Of a DNA stretch of 64,000 nucleotides, positions 16,815-26,688 are shown piece after piece (position 1 is the first letter of the stretch; the number at the start of each line of letters is the position of its first letter). The translations under genes were made by a program, and so were the position numbers. Source of the stretch: Streptococcus thermophilus (lineage in GTDB: Bacteria > Actinomycetota > Actinomycetes > Mycobacteriales > Mycobacteriaceae); the NCBI GenBank assembly GCA_900618065.1, contig UYIL01000003.1:744001-808000 (forward strand), read 5' to 3'. The notes beneath the pieces are model-generated. The model made no database searches. It worked only from the letters and a program-made list of their open reading frames with translations, and was not told the DNA's origin.

Positions 16815-17438
16815 TTGGGGCTGCTAGGGGAGTTCGGGGAGCTGATCCTGCCGCGCCGCTGTGCTGGCTGCGGCGGCCACGGCCACCTGTTGTGCCCGGT
16901 GTGCCGGCACCAGTTAGCTTCCCCGCCGTTCCGGCATTCGCCGAACATGACCGCGCACGTGCCGGTGTATGCCCTTGGGCCGTACGCGGACCCGCACCGG
17001 GGCGTGGTGTTGGCCATGAAGGAGCACAACAACGTTGCGGTGCGCCGCCACGTCGGGGCTGTCATCGCCGCCGCGCTGGACTATCTGGAAGCCCGCGGTG
17101 ACATCCCTGCCGGCATCCACCTCGTGCCCGCGCCGACACGCCCCCGGTCGGCCCGAGCTCGCGGCGGCGACCCCGTCACCGCGATCTGCGCGGCGAGCGG
17201 GCGCCCTACCCATGCAGTGCTGGCGTTGCCCGACCGATTGGCCGACCAAGCCGGTCTCGATGAATCCGGCCGCCGCCGCAACCTGCAGGGAAACGTCATC
17301 CTGACCGGGGTGCCGCGGCAGCCGGTCGTGGTGGTTGATGATGTGGTGACAACGGGGGCGACGTTGCAGTCGAGCGTCGAAAAGCTCATGGCGTCAGGCG
17401 CGAGTGTCGCTGCGTGCCTTGTGCTCTGCGCAGCGTAG
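16815..17438 (+). CDS. ComF-family phosphoribosyltransferase-like protein
   Basis: The 207-residue protein has an N-terminal zinc-ribbon-like Cys cluster (RRCAGCGGHGHLLCPVCRHQL) and a C-terminal type I phosphoribosyltransferase fold with the PRPP loop VVVVDDVVTTGAT. This is the ComF/GntX layout. In competent Gram-positives ComF assists DNA uptake; its role in corynebacteria is unknown. The start is a TTG at 16815 after GGGGCAAGGG. It sits between lpqB and hpf as in relatives. Confidence 0.85.
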   Translation: MGLLGEFGELILPRRCAGCGGHGHLLCPVCRHQLASPPFRHSPNMTAHVPVYALGPYADPHRGVVLAMKEHNNVAVRRHVGAVIAAALDYLEARGDIPAGIHLVPAPTRPRSARARGGDPVTAICAASGRPTHAVLALPDRLADQAGLDESGRRRNLQGNVILTGVPRQPVVVVDDVVTTGATLQSSVEKLMASGASVAACLVLCAA

Positions 17439-17503
17439 CGGCAGCTGCGGTGAACCGCAGGATGAACAAGATGAACTAATGACTGACAGATCATGGCGGG
17501 CGG

Positions 17504-17509
17504 TATAAT
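17504..17509 (+). promoter_or_regulatory. Candidate -10 element for hpf
   Basis: A consensus TATAAT hexamer lies 65 nt before the hpf start codon, in a locally AT-rich stretch. No clear -35 hexamer at ideal spacing is visible, which is common for corynebacterial promoters. Confidence 0.4.
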
Positions 17510-17574
17510 TTGGGTGAAACGGTATATAGCGATTGTGTTCAAAACGTCCGATCCGAAGCCGAAGGAGGCAGCAG

Positions 17575-18249
17575 ATGACTTCTGCAGACGAGAACCGCCA
17601 AGAAACCTTGAGCCCGAACGCCCAGGTGACCATCACCGGCCGTAATGTCGAGGTTCCGGAGCACTTCCAGGAGCGCGTGAACACGAAGCTAGCCAAGATT
17701 GAAAAGCTCGATCCGACGCTGAATTTCTTCCACGTTGAGCTCAAGCACGAGCCGAACCCGCGCCGTGAAGCCCAGGCCAACCGCATCCAGATCACCGCCA
17801 CCGGCAAGGGCCACCTCGCGCGCGCGGAAGCGAAAGAGGACAGCTTCTACGCTGCGCTGGAGTCTGCCGTGGGCAAGATGGAGCGTTCCCTGCGCAAGGT
17901 GAAGGTCCGCCGCGAGATCTCCATGGGCGGCCACCGCGCACCGAAGTCAACTTATGAAGTCACCTCCGAGCTCGTCGCTGAGGCGGAGCAGGCACGCCAG
18001 GAGCAGGATGACCGTTACGCCGACACGTACGCGGATTCTGTCGCCGAGAACCTGCCGGGCCAGGTCGTGCGCACCAAGGAGCACCCGGCCACGCCGATGT
18101 CGGTCGATGAGGCACTGTCGGAGATGGAGCTCGTCGGCCACGACTTCTACCTGTTCATCAACGCTGAGAACCAGCGCCCGTCCGTGGTCTACCGCCGCCA
18201 CGCCTACGACTACGGCCTGATCACGCTCGTTGCGGAGGAAGAGGCTTAA
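17575..18249 (+). CDS. hpf: Ribosome hibernation-promoting factor, long form
   Basis: The 224-residue protein joins an N-terminal S30AE domain (VTITGRNVEVPEHFQERVNTKLAKIEKLD...AVGKMERSLRKVKVRR, residues 1-115) to a C-terminal dimerisation domain (PMSVDEALSEMELVGHDFYLFINAENQRPSVVYRRHAYDYGLITL). This is the long HPF that dimerises idle ribosomes into 100S particles in stationary phase. The ATG at 17575 follows a strong GAAGGAGG. A longer frame upstream has no ribosome binding site. Confidence 0.93.
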   Translation: MTSADENRQETLSPNAQVTITGRNVEVPEHFQERVNTKLAKIEKLDPTLNFFHVELKHEPNPRREAQANRIQITATGKGHLARAEAKEDSFYAALESAVGKMERSLRKVKVRREISMGGHRAPKSTYEVTSELVAEAEQARQEQDDRYADTYADSVAENLPGQVVRTKEHPATPMSVDEALSEMELVGHDFYLFINAENQRPSVVYRRHAYDYGLITLVAEEEA

Positions 18250-18275
18250 GCCTGCTTCGCTTATCGACGTTGCTT

Positions 18276-18294
18276 GCCCGGCCCCGCGCCGGGC
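18276..18294. terminator. G/C-rich hairpin between hpf and secA
   Basis: GCCCGGC and GCCGGGC form a 7-bp stem around a CCCGC loop just after hpf. There is no T tract, so termination is only suggested. Confidence 0.35.
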
Positions 18295-18396
18295 CCCGAC
18301 ACACCTCCACGCTGCCTGAAACTCAGACTTGGGCGGGGCGTGCGTACAATTGTGGTTTGAATGTGAATTCTGACCCAGACACAAAGGAAGCACCAC

Positions 18397-20970
18397 GTGT
18401 TCGGACTGTCCAAACTGCTGCGCGCCGGTGAAGGCCGCACGGTCAAGCGCTACGACAAAATTGCTGACCAGGTACTCGCCCTCGAGGATGAGTACGCGGC
18501 GCTGACCGATGAGGAGCTCAAGGCCAAAACCGACGAGTTCAAGGCTGCTCTGGCAGACGGCACGAGCATGGACGAGATCCTGCTCGACGCCTTCGCCACC
18601 GCCCGGGAGGCGTCCTGGCGCGTGCTGGGGCAGAAGCACTACAAGGTGCAGATCATGGGCGGTGCCGCCCTGCACTTCGGCTCCGTGGCGGAGATGAAGA
18701 CCGGTGAGGGTAAGACTCTGACCTCGGTGCTGCCGGCCTACCTCAACGGCCTGGGCGGCGAGGGCGTGCACATTGTCACGGTGAACGACTACCTGGCTAA
18801 GCGCGACGCGGAGATGATGGGTCGTGTGCACCGCTTCCTCGGCCTGACCGTCGGCGTGATCTTGTCGGATATGCGCCCGCCGGAGCGCAAGGAAGCCTAC
18901 GCCTGCGACATCACCTACGGCACGAACAACGAACTCGGCTTCGACTACCTGCGCGACAACATGACCAAGTCGGTGGATGACATGGTGCAGCGCGGCCACA
19001 ACTTCGCCATCGTCGATGAGGTGGACTCGATCCTCATCGATGAGGCCCGTACCCCGTTGATCATCTCCGGCCCGACCGATTCGACGAGCCAGTTCTACAC
19101 CGTCTTCGCGCAGCTGGCGCCGCGCATGAAGGCCGGCATCCACTACGACGTGGATCAGCGCAAGCGCACCATTGGTGTCTCCGAAAAGGGTGTGGAGTAC
19201 GTCGAGGATCAGCTCGGCATCGATAACCTCTACGCACCGGAAAACTCCAGCCTGGTCAGCTACCTCAACAACGCCATCAAGGCGAAGGAGCTGTTCACCC
19301 GCGACAAGGACTACATTGTCCGCCAGGGCGAGGTCCTCATCGTCGACGCGTTCACCGGCCGCATCCTGCCGGGGCGCCGCTACAACGAGGGCATGCACCA
19401 GGCCATTGAGGCCAAAGAGGGCGTGGAGATCAAAAACGAGAACCAGACCCTGGCCACCGTCACCTTGCAGAACTACTTCCGCCTGTACAACAAGCTGGCC
19501 GGCATGACCGGTACCGCTGAGACGGAGGCTGCGGAGCTCAGCCAGATCTACAAACTGGGTGTTGTGGCCATCCCGCCGAACAAGCCGAACATCCGCAAGG
19601 ACCACGACGACCTGATTTACAAGACCCAGGAAGCCAAGTTCGCGGCTGTTGCCGAAGACATTGCAGAGCACGTGAACAAGGGCCAGCCCGTGTTGGTGGG
19701 TACCACCTCCGTCGAGCGTTCCGAGTACCTCTCCCAGCTGCTCACCCGTAAGGGTGTCAAGCACAACGTGCTCAACGCGAAGTACCACGAGGAAGAGGGC
19801 CGCATCATCGCTGAGGCCGGCCTGCCCGGCAACGTGACTGTGTCCACGAACATGGCCGGCCGCGGTACCGACATCGTGCTCGGCGGCAACCCTGAAGTCC
19901 TTCTTGATGCCCGCCTGCAGGAGCAGGGCCTGGACCCCTTCGAGGACGAAGAGGCCTACCAGCAGGCATGGGACGAGGCACTGCCGCAGGCCAAAGCGAA
20001 GAGCGAGAAGCTTGGCGACGAAGTGCGCGACGCCGGCGGCCTCTACGTTATCGGTACCGAGCGGCACGAGTCCCGCCGCATCGACAACCAGCTGCGCGGT
20101 CGTTCCGGCCGTCAGGGCGACCCGGGTGAGACCCGCTTCTACCTCTCCATGCGCGATGAGCTGATGGTGCGTTTCGTCGGGGCATCCATGGAGAACATGA
20201 TGAACCGCCTCAACGTCCCCGACGATGTCCCGATTGAGGCCGGCATGGTGTCCCGCTCCATCAAGGGCGCACAGTCCCAGGTGGAAAACCAGAACTTCGA
20301 GACCCGCAAGAACGTCCTGAAGTACGACGAGGTCCTCAACGAGCAGCGCAAGGTGGTCTACCGCGAGCGCCGCGAGATCCTCGACTCTAAGAACATCAAG
20401 GACCAGATCCGCCGCATGATCGACGACACCGTCGGCGCCTATGTCGACGGCGCCACCATGGACGGGTACGTCGAAGACTGGGATCTGGATCAGCTGTGGA
20501 CCGCGCTCGACTCCCTCTACGGCCCGTCCATGACACCCGAAGAGCTTATCGACGGCCCCGAGTACGGCTACCCAGGCGAACTCTCCGCCTCCCAACTGCG
20601 CCAGGCCGTCATCGACGACGCCAACGCCCAGTACGACCAGCTGGAAGACAACGTCGCCGAGATCGGCGGCAAGGAACAGATGCGCAACGTTGAGCGCATG
20701 GTCATCCTCCCGATCATCGACACGAAGTGGCGCGAGCACCTCTACGAAATGGACTACCTCAAGGAAGGCATCGGCCTGCGCGCCATGGCGCAGCGCGACC
20801 CCCTGGTGGAGTACCAGAAGGAGGGCGGCGACATGTTCAACGCCATGAATGACGGTGTGAAAGAAGAAACCGTCCGCCAGCTGTTCATGCTGCGAAAGCA
20901 GTTCGAGCGCCAGCAGGACGGGGTTGACGGAACGGGCACTGACGGCAGCGTTGGCTCAGTCGGCATCTAA
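18397..20970 (+). CDS. secA: Protein translocase ATPase SecA (SecA1)
   Basis: The 857-residue SecA carries Walker [12 protein letters not shown], the DEAD-type Walker [18 protein letters not shown], the preprotein cross-linking domain, helicase motif [19 protein letters not shown] and [13 protein letters not shown] (arginine finger region), and a helical scaffold. It lacks a zinc-binding SecB tail and ends in a short Gly-rich stretch, as usual in Actinobacteria. It drives ATP-dependent export through SecYEG. The start is GTG at 18397 with AAAGGAAG upstream and a TACAAT box at 18345. Confidence 0.97.
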   Translation: MFGLSKLLRAGEGRTVKRYDKIADQVLALEDEYAALTDEELKAKTDEFKAALADGTSMDEILLDAFATAREASWRVLGQKHYKVQIMGGAALHFGSVAEMKTGEGKTLTSVLPAYLNGLGGEGVHIVTVNDYLAKRDAEMMGRVHRFLGLTVGVILSDMRPPERKEAYACDITYGTNNELGFDYLRDNMTKSVDDMVQRGHNFAIVDEVDSILIDEARTPLIISGPTDSTSQFYTVFAQLAPRMKAGIHYDVDQRKRTIGVSEKGVEYVEDQLGIDNLYAPENSSLVSYLNNAIKAKELFTRDKDYIVRQGEVLIVDAFTGRILPGRRYNEGMHQAIEAKEGVEIKNENQTLATVTLQNYFRLYNKLAGMTGTAETEAAELSQIYKLGVVAIPPNKPNIRKDHDDLIYKTQEAKFAAVAEDIAEHVNKGQPVLVGTTSVERSEYLSQLLTRKGVKHNVLNAKYHEEEGRIIAEAGLPGNVTVSTNMAGRGTDIVLGGNPEVLLDARLQEQGLDPFEDEEAYQQAWDEALPQAKAKSEKLGDEVRDAGGLYVIGTERHESRRIDNQLRGRSGRQGDPGETRFYLSMRDELMVRFVGASMENMMNRLNVPDDVPIEAGMVSRSIKGAQSQVENQNFETRKNVLKYDEVLNEQRKVVYRERREILDSKNIKDQIRRMIDDTVGAYVDGATMDGYVEDWDLDQLWTALDSLYGPSMTPEELIDGPEYGYPGELSASQLRQAVIDDANAQYDQLEDNVAEIGGKEQMRNVERMVILPIIDTKWREHLYEMDYLKEGIGLRAMAQRDPLVEYQKEGGDMFNAMNDGVKEETVRQLFMLRKQFERQQDGVDGTGTDGSVGSVGI

Positions 20971-21021
20971 CCTTCACGTTCCCGGTGTTCCGCGCCCGCC
21001 CACCATATGGGGTATCGCGGG

Positions 21022-21396
21022 TTAGAGGATACGGAAGGTGGTTAGGCGTCCGGCGTCGATAAGCGCCACCCAGCCATACGTCCTCCCGCCGGACACGATG
21101 CTGCCGTAAAGCTCCGTGCCCTGGGGCGTATCGCGGCCGTGGCACGACAGCACGCGCACCGTCGACGGTGAATGCAACGCGCGCCGCTGTGCCGCGACAT
21201 GCTTACGCACACCAAAGCTATAAGTGCGCTGCTGCAGGACGCGCAACTCGCGCACCCCGAACGCCGCGTCGAGCGCAATGCGCACAAGCGGCGACAACCG
21301 CGAACCACTCGGCGACGGCGATTGCGGCTCCGGGCCTACAACAGGCTCCGGGACAAGGACTTTCAAGTGAGTGTGGCCGGGGACAGGCTGGTACAT
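21022..21396 (-). CDS. Rv3235-family small protein
   Basis: The 124-residue protein has a Pro-rich first third and a compact C-terminal part (ALDAAFGVRELRVLQQRTYSFGVRKHVAAQRR...YGSIVSGGRTYGWVALIDAGRLTTFRIL) that resembles the actinobacterial Rv3235 family of unknown function found near secA. The ATG at 21396 has GGAGG 5 nt upstream; another in-frame ATG at 21408 lies just before that ribosome binding site and is less likely. It is convergent with secA and divergent from the HAD-like gene. Confidence 0.65.
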   Translation of the reverse strand: MYQPVPGHTHLKVLVPEPVVGPEPQSPSPSGSRLSPLVRIALDAAFGVRELRVLQQRTYSFGVRKHVAAQRRALHSPSTVRVLSCHGRDTPQGTELYGSIVSGGRTYGWVALIDAGRLTTFRIL

Positions 21397-21522
21397 AAAT
21401 GCCTCCATAGAGGGCGAAAACAGCGGCAGCGGATGCGACGTCGGCTATGTATCATTGTGCAGGTAAAAGCAGTTCGGCGGACCGCCGCGATGCGCACTAC
21501 AGTGAGCAACGAAAGGACATGG

Positions 21523-21936
21523 ATGATGCAGGGTTTGATTGTGGACTTTTGCGGTGTTCTGGACGTCGACGAGGAAGACACCCGCCGCTGGCGCGAGCTG
21601 CTGGCCGCGCTGCGCGAGCACGACATTGCGACCTCCATCCTCTCCAACGACCCGGGCGGCCCCGACGCGGACCACATCCGCGAGTGGGAATTCCGCGGCC
21701 ACGTTGACGCCGTGGTCCTCTCTGGTGAGATCGGAGCAGAAAAGCCCGAGGCCGCCGCATTCCAGGCCGCCGCTGATGCGATGGATGTGCCGCTGAACGA
21801 ATGCGCGCTGATCGACGACAATATTCTCAACGTCCGCGGCGCCGTCGAAGCCGGGCTGATCGGCATCCTCCACACCGCCTTCGACCGCACCGTGGTGGAG
21901 ATCCAGTCGCTGTTCGGCATCGAGGGTGAGTTCTAG
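21523..21936 (+). CDS. HAD-superfamily-like protein without cap domain
   Basis: The 137-residue protein begins with LIVDFCGVLDVDEED, the position of HAD motif I. It continues with SILSND (motif II Ser), GAEKPEAAAFQAAAD (motif III Lys) and LIDDNILNVRGAVEAG (motif IV Asp-Asp). The nucleophile Asp is present, but the second Asp of the usual DxD is replaced by Cys. This is seen in subgroups with DFGGVL-like motifs, so the phosphatase reaction is uncertain. GAAAGGA precedes the ATG pair at 21523/21526. It is coupled to the DUF6912 gene downstream. Confidence 0.75.
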   Translation: MMQGLIVDFCGVLDVDEEDTRRWRELLAALREHDIATSILSNDPGGPDADHIREWEFRGHVDAVVLSGEIGAEKPEAAAFQAAADAMDVPLNECALIDDNILNVRGAVEAGLIGILHTAFDRTVVEIQSLFGIEGEF

Positions 21937-21937
21937 C

Positions 21938-22432
21938 GTGCGCGTCTACATCCCCGCCACCTTCGGCATGCTCAAACAGCTCGACGCCGATGGCCTCATC
22001 CACGCCCGCAACGGCTGGGCATTCGCGGCGACACCCGCGCTGACCGAGTTCTTCACCTCCGGGGACGAAGAAGAGATCGAGCTCGTCGCGTTCGACGATG
22101 CCGCTTTGGCATCCTTGCGACTGCTCGCCATCGGCGACGAAGAAGACTTCCCGTACCGGCGTGTGGTCATCTCCGCCGACATCGACGCCAGCTTAGAGCC
22201 GGAGATGGGGGAGTCCACAGTCAAACTCAGCGGACCCGTCGCGCTGGAAGATGTCGCAGCCATCCACATTGACATCGCCGAAGCCGAGGACGCCACCCGC
22301 CGCGCCACTTCGCTTATCGACGAAGCAGACCTCGGCGACCAAGACGCCGAACTCGCCGTCGGCGACGCCCAGGACAACTACCTGGCATTTTACGACCCGT
22401 CAGAGCTGCCCTTCCTGATCGAGCTGCTCTAG
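21938..22432 (+). CDS. DUF6912 family protein
   Basis: The roughly 164-residue acidic protein starts at a GTG giving MRVYIPATFGMLKQLDADGLIHARNG, the conserved N-terminus of DUF6912, an actinobacterial family of unknown function found next to this HAD-like gene. No catalytic signature or membrane segment is visible. It begins 1 nt after the HAD-like stop codon, so the two form an operon. A GTG at 21926 overlapping the upstream gene is an alternative start. Confidence 0.7.
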   Translation: MRVYIPATFGMLKQLDADGLIHARNGWAFAATPALTEFFTSGDEEEIELVAFDDAALASLRLLAIGDEEDFPYRRVVISADIDASLEPEMGESTVKLSGPVALEDVAAIHIDIAEAEDATRRATSLIDEADLGDQDAELAVGDAQDNYLAFYDPSELPFLIELL

Positions 22433-22517
22433 CCGGCGCGGCTGCGGCCGGCTAGCCGCCCGGCCGCGCTGCCCGCTCCCCACGTCCCGCCCCTCACGTC
22501 CCGCCCCATGCCCCGAT

Positions 22518-22532
22518 TAGCTAGTTTCAGAC
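22518..22532. repeat. Left target-site duplication of the IS481-type element
   Basis: The 15-bp sequence TAGCTAGTTTCAGAC here is repeated exactly at 24178-24192 on the other side of the element. This matches the long end of the target duplications known for the IS481 family. Confidence 0.85.
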
Positions 22533-24177
22533 TGTTATGTCCATGAGGTTCTTGGGCACGGAGTCCGATGACTTATTGGGCATGGAGTCGATGGACTTTT
22601 TGGACGTGCCTAGTCGATCATGGTTGCGGCCTGCGTTTTGGCCGGGGCTTGGATAGGTTCGGTTTGAGCTGTGGCGGTTGGCGGTGCTTCATCCCATCGA
22701 CGAGATTGATGTTGATCTGCCCGCCGGGTGGCCTGTGGCTCAGCGTGATCGGCAGTGGCACGCTGAAGAGGAATTCGCCGTCGTGGGCTGTGAAGAACTC
22801 TGCGACGTTGTCGTCGGTGACCGTGGTGTAGAGCAGGCGGTTTTTGAATCTCAGGCCAATGTAGAGGCCGTGTCCGCATACGCGGACGACTCCGTCTTTG
22901 CTCACACGCAGTTCGTCTGGGATGCCCCAACTGTTTGTTGATTGTGTCGTCAGCATCGTTAGTGTGGGGGTATCGGTGGGAGGTAGGCCTTGCTGAGCTG
23001 CCATGTCATCGGTGCTGGCCTCGGGTGAAGTTGCCGCTTCCCCGGGGCCGTTTGTCGCTGTGGGTGCTGCGTGGGGGTTATGTGCCTGGTTGAAGGCGAC
23101 CACGCGGGCCCAAATGTTCTCCGGATCAAGCGGCTGTGTGGGCGGTGTTGCCTTCGGGAATGTGTCGAAAGCTTGGCGCGGGGTGATATGCATCTTGCCC
23201 ACCAGCAGCGATTGGTGGCGTCGCCGCTCGTTGTACACGACGCGATATTCAGCGAGATACGTGTTGACCTCAGCAAGGCTTACCGGGTGGCGCACGTCTA
23301 AGAACTGGGTCAGTGTGCGGTGGGATCGCTCGTCTTTTCCTTGAGTTGTGGCGGCGAACCCAGCGATAGCCAAGACGCCTTCACTGGCGAGCCACAACTC
23401 GGTAGCGGAGAGGTGTCCACGGTGGTAGGTGGCGAACGCCTCGCCGTTATCGGAGAGGATCTCTTGAGGTTTGCCGTAGGTTGCGAACGCTTCGGCCAGC
23501 ACGGCGCGTGCGTCGGTTCCGTTTTCCGGCAAAGCGAACGCTTTGGTGCCGACGTCGAATCTGCTGGCGTCGTCGATGATCTGGTAGATCGTCACCTGCG
23601 TGTGCGCATGGTCGAACAGGCGGTAGACCAGCCCATCAATCTGCCACAGCTCACCGACGAAATCGCGGGCGAAGCGCTTATAGGAGCTGCGCGGTCGTTT
23701 ACGGGCGTTGGCGTCGACGAAACCGAGCTCATGAAGCCACGACGCGATGGTCGAACGCGACGGGGTGCGCTCAGGACCGATCGAATCGAACAGGTAGTAG
23801 TAGATCGACCATGGGCCGTAATCCAGCCCTTGTTCCATCAAATGTTGTCTCGCGTTGACGACCGCGACCTTGTCTGTGTCGTCGAATTTTCGAGCTGGGT
23901 TCTTCGGTGCGGTCGAATCGGGCACAATGCCAGATCGGCCCTTCTGCGCTACCCGGTTTTTGATGTTGATGTACGTCTGCCGCGAGATGTCGAGTTCTTT
24001 GCAAAACTGTGTGATCGTTTTACCGTCGCGGACCGGGTCAAAATCTACGACCTTTCTGCGCTTGTGCAATGGAATAGCCATCCGGCTATTCCACCGCCAC
24101 GAACGCCCAAAAAGTCGCTAGACATCACGTCCAAAAACCCCCTGGACTCCATGTCCAAAAAGTTCCCAGACATCACA
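22533..24177 (-). mobile_element. IS481-family insertion sequence, intact, with 15-bp target duplication
   Basis: The 1645-bp element is bounded by a 15-bp direct repeat and has imperfect terminal inverted repeats: the ends read TGTTATGTCC on the left and, on the other strand, TGTGATGTCT on the right, with identity continuing through a GGAGTCC block. Subterminal repeats of the form TTGGrCryGGAGTC occur three times on the left (about 22552-22617) and as GACaTCacGTCCAAAAA-type units on the right (about 24115-24172). These are probable transposase binding sites. The single transposase gene is intact, suggesting recent insertion. Confidence 0.85.
22618..24081 (-). CDS. IS481-family DDE transposase
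   Basis: The 487-residue transposase has an N-terminal helix-turn-helix (ITQFCKELDISRQTYINIKNR), a second HTH (PSRSTIASWLHELGF) and an rve/DDE integrase core. The catalytic triad is Asp in WQIDGLVYRL, Asp in EILSDNGEAF and Glu in GKDERSHRTL. The core is followed by NERRRHQSL and PRQAFDTFP, typical of IS481 relatives. A long C-terminal extension has a low-complexity linker (ATNGPGEAATSPEASTDD) and a beta-strand-rich domain of unknown role. The ATG lies about 96 nt inside the right end. It is complete and apparently functional. Confidence 0.9.
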   Translation of the reverse strand: MAIPLHKRRKVVDFDPVRDGKTITQFCKELDISRQTYINIKNRVAQKGRSGIVPDSTAPKNPARKFDDTDKVAVVNARQHLMEQGLDYGPWSIYYYLFDSIGPERTPSRSTIASWLHELGFVDANARKRPRSSYKRFARDFVGELWQIDGLVYRLFDHAHTQVTIYQIIDDASRFDVGTKAFALPENGTDARAVLAEAFATYGKPQEILSDNGEAFATYHRGHLSATELWLASEGVLAIAGFAATTQGKDERSHRTLTQFLDVRHPVSLAEVNTYLAEYRVVYNERRRHQSLLVGKMHITPRQAFDTFPKATPPTQPLDPENIWARVVAFNQAHNPHAAPTATNGPGEAATSPEASTDDMAAQQGLPPTDTPTLTMLTTQSTNSWGIPDELRVSKDGVVRVCGHGLYIGLRFKNRLLYTTVTDDNVAEFFTAHDGEFLFSVPLPITLSHRPPGGQININLVDGMKHRQPPQLKPNLSKPRPKRRPQP

Positions 24178-24192
24178 TAGCTAGTTTCAGAC
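24178..24192. repeat. Right target-site duplication of the IS481-type element
   Basis: Exact second copy of the 15-bp sequence at 22518-22532. It is also part of the left arm of the long palindrome at 24181-24248, so the element landed inside that palindrome. Confidence 0.85.
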
Positions 24193-24248
24193 AGCTAGTT
24201 CGTTCGATTTGGGGCCGATAAACCAACAAACTAGCTGTTTGGATCTAG
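24181..24248. repeat. Long imperfect palindrome, CTAG-type, copy 1
   Basis: Two 24-nt arms (24181-24204 and 24225-24248) match at 20 of 24 positions when one is reverse-complemented. They carry the pattern CTAG-N3-CA-N-ACAGCTAGTT and are separated by a 20-nt loop. The structure lies between two convergent genes and could act as a terminator, but a related palindrome at 34802-34877 lies between co-directional genes, so it may be a repeat family. Confidence 0.6.
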
Positions 24249-24298
24249 TCATTCCCGGTGGGAGGTCTGCCGGGAGCCTGCTTGGGCCTGCCGGGCGA

Positions 24299-25372
24299 CT
24301 AGTCGTAGGTGGTCTCGTTGATGCGGAGGGCCGCAAGGAGGCTGCGGACCGCGTCGACACGGCGGCGGATCACCGAATCCTGGCCGCCCGTGGCGGTCGC
24401 AGCGGTCTCGGTGGCGAGCTGATCCCACGCACATTCCGGATCAGCTGGCGGACCCATGTGGGTGCAGCCGCGGGGGCAGGCTTCGGTGGCCTTGGCAAGG
24501 TCGGGGAACGTCGCGATGACATCATCGGGGGTGACGTGCGCGAGCCCAAAGGAGCGGATGCCCGGGGTGTCGATGATCCAACCGCCAGCGGCATGCCCGC
24601 CAGCGGCGGGGAGCTCGAGCGCCACCGACTGCGTAGAGGTGTGGCGGCCTTTGCCTACCCCGGACACCTCTCCGGTTTCGCGGTTCGCGTCGGGGACGAG
24701 CCGGTTGACCAGGGTGGACTTGCCGACGCCGGAGTGGCCGATGACCGCGGACAACCGGCCGGCAATGCGATCCGACAGAGGGCCGAGATCGTCCTCGATG
24801 CCGGTGCGCAAGACGTCTACGTTCAAGTCGCGCAGCTCGCGCTCGAACTCGCCGGGGTCGTCCAGGTCTGATTTGGTCAGGCACACGACAGGCGTGACGC
24901 CGCCGACGAACGCGGCGATGAGGGCGCGCTCGACGAAACCGGTGCGCGGCGGGGGATCAGCCACAGCGCAGACGATGAGGAGGATTTCGGCGTTGGCGAC
25001 GACGATGCGCTCGTACGGGTCGGTGTCATCGGCAGTGCGCCGCAGCTCAGACGTGCGCTCCTGGCGTTTCACAATGCGCGCGAGGGTGTCTTTCTGGCCG
25101 GATGTGTCGCCAACGACGCCGACGCGGTCGCCGACCTCGATGGAAGTGCGGCCGAGTTCGCGGGCGCGCATGCACACCACGCGCGTGCCGGCCTCCGGGC
25201 CTTCTTCCAGGACCACGCCCCAGCGGCCGCGGTCTTTCGACACGACCAGGCCGACCACGGCGTCTTCATGTTTCGGCCGGTCCTTTGTCCGCGGGCGCGA
25301 CCCTTTGCCGGGGCGGACGCGGACATCGGATTCGTCGTAGCTGGAGAAGTCCCGCGAGGCGCGTCTAGCCAC
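24299..25372 (-). CDS. rsgA: Ribosome small subunit GTPase RsgA
   Basis: The 357-residue circularly permuted GTPase has an OB-fold RNA-binding N-terminal part ([20 protein letters not shown]). The GTPase motifs run in permuted order: G4 [10 protein letters not shown]1 [16 protein letters not shown]2 GKGRHTST and G3 [12 protein letters not shown]-terminal zinc-binding Cys/His cluster ([10 protein letters not shown]...PECA) follows. RsgA helps late 30S maturation. The start is GTG at 25372, overlapping the end of aroA by 8 nt on the same strand, so the two are an operon. Confidence 0.93.
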   Translation of the reverse strand: MARRASRDFSSYDESDVRVRPGKGSRPRTKDRPKHEDAVVGLVVSKDRGRWGVVLEEGPEAGTRVVCMRARELGRTSIEVGDRVGVVGDTSGQKDTLARIVKRQERTSELRRTADDTDPYERIVVANAEILLIVCAVADPPPRTGFVERALIAAFVGGVTPVVCLTKSDLDDPGEFERELRDLNVDVLRTGIEDDLGPLSDRIAGRLSAVIGHSGVGKSTLVNRLVPDANRETGEVSGVGKGRHTSTQSVALELPAAGGHAAGGWIIDTPGIRSFGLAHVTPDDVIATFPDLAKATEACPRGCTHMGPPADPECAWDQLATETAATATGGQDSVIRRRVDAVRSLLAALRINETTYD

Positions 25373-26669
25373 GGGCACCGCCCGCGCCGGCAGAGTCAGA
25401 GCCGCCGACCATGCCGGCCCACATGTGCTCGAAGCCGGGTAGCGTCTTCGCCGTCGTGCCGATGTCCTCGACGGAAACACCCTCAACGGTCAGACCGATG
25501 ATGGCACCGGCGGTGGCCATGCGGTGGTCGGCGTAAGAGTGCCAGGTGCCGGAGTGGAGGGGGGAGGGGGTGATGCGGAGGCCGTCGTCAAGCTCGTCGC
25601 ACTGGCCGCCCAGCGCGTTGATCTCGGCGGAGAGGGCGGCGAGGCGGTCGGTTTCGTGGCCGCGCAGGTGCGCTATGCCGGTGAGCGAGGACGGTGTGGT
25701 GGCGTGGGCAGCAAGTGCGGCGACCGTCGGGGTGAGCTCGCCGATGTCGCTCATGTCCAGGGAGATCCCGCGCAGCTTGCCGCCCTCCGGACCGTTGACC
25801 TTCAGTGCGTGCGCCGGGCCGTTAGGGACCAGCGACACCTCGCAGCCCATGCCGCCCAGAATGTCTCGGATCGCGTCTCCGGCCTGGGTGGTCTCCTGTG
25901 GCCAGTAAGGGACAGTCACTTCGCCGCCGGTGACGGCCGCGGCTGCGAGGAACGGGGTGGCGTTCGACAGGTCAGGCTCGACCATCCAGGTCCGGCCAGC
26001 AATGGGACCAGGGTGCACGGTCCACTCGTTGTCACCGATCTCGACGGTCACGCCGGCGTCGCGCACCATGTCCACGGTCATCTGAATGTGCGGCATCGAC
26101 GGCAGTTTCCCGCCGGTGTGCACGAGCTGCACGCCGCGCTCAAAGCGGGCGCCAGCCAAAAGCAAGGCCGACACAAACTGCGAGCTTGACGACGCATCAA
26201 TCTCCACCCGTCCCCCCGGCGCCGATCCCGATCCATTCACCGTGAACGGCAGGGAATCCCCCTCCACGTCAACCCCAAGGTCACGAAGGGCATCCAGGAT
26301 GGTGGAGACGGGGCGGGAGCGGGCTTGGGGGTCACCGTCGATAAGCACGGGCCCGGACGCGAATGCCGCAACGGCGGGCACGAACCGCATGACGGTGCCA
26401 GCGAGCCCGCAGTCGACCTGGGCGCCGGTGAGCGCGCCTGGGGTGGCTGTGACCGTGTCCCCGTCGCGGCTGAACTGCACACCCATGCTCTCGAGTGCAG
26501 CCTCCATAAGGTCGGTGTCGCGGGAGCGCAGGGCTCCGACCAGTGTCGATGGGCCGTCGGCAAGGGCGGCAAGCACGTAGGCCCGGTTCGTCAACGACTT
26601 CGACCCCGGAATCACCTGGGTGTGCGTGATGGGGTCGGGGTGGTAGGGCGCGGGCCAGAGTTGCGTCAT
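25365..26669 (-). CDS. aroA: 3-phosphoshikimate 1-carboxyvinyltransferase (EPSP synthase)
   Basis: The 434-residue enzyme of the shikimate pathway joins PEP to shikimate-3-phosphate. Signatures include [21 protein letters not shown] near residue 20, [18 protein letters not shown] (LAGTxMRF motif) and [11 protein letters not shown] near residue 350. The length fits the short class I form. The ATG at 26669 has no ribosome binding site and lies 7 nt from a TAATAT box, so the mRNA is probably leaderless. It is followed by rsgA. Confidence 0.95.
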   Translation of the reverse strand: MTQLWPAPYHPDPITHTQVIPGSKSLTNRAYVLAALADGPSTLVGALRSRDTDLMEAALESMGVQFSRDGDTVTATPGALTGAQVDCGLAGTVMRFVPAVAAFASGPVLIDGDPQARSRPVSTILDALRDLGVDVEGDSLPFTVNGSGSAPGGRVEIDASSSSQFVSALLLAGARFERGVQLVHTGGKLPSMPHIQMTVDMVRDAGVTVEIGDNEWTVHPGPIAGRTWMVEPDLSNATPFLAAAAVTGGEVTVPYWPQETTQAGDAIRDILGGMGCEVSLVPNGPAHALKVNGPEGGKLRGISLDMSDIGELTPTVAALAAHATTPSSLTGIAHLRGHETDRLAALSAEINALGGQCDELDDGLRITPSPLHSGTWHSYADHRMATAGAIIGLTVEGVSVEDIGTTAKTLPGFEHMWAGMVGGSDSAGAGGARG

Positions 26670-26674
26670 GCGGT

Positions 26675-26682
26675 TAATATTA
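26675..26682. promoter_or_regulatory. Palindromic TAATATTA shared as -10 box by two divergent leaderless genes
   Basis: The gap between the divergent aroA and SRAP start codons is only 19 nt. Its centre, TAATATTA, reads TAATAT on both strands and lies 8 nt from the SRAP ATG and 7 nt from the aroA ATG. Neither gene has a Shine-Dalgarno sequence. A shared -10 element with leaderless transcripts in both directions is the simplest reading. Confidence 0.55.
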
Positions 26683-26688
26683 CCGAGC

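Noticed and set aside
17947..20739. Open frame of 930 codons antisense to hpf and secA
   Set aside because: It is the mirror of SecA codons, without ribosome binding site or recognisable domain.
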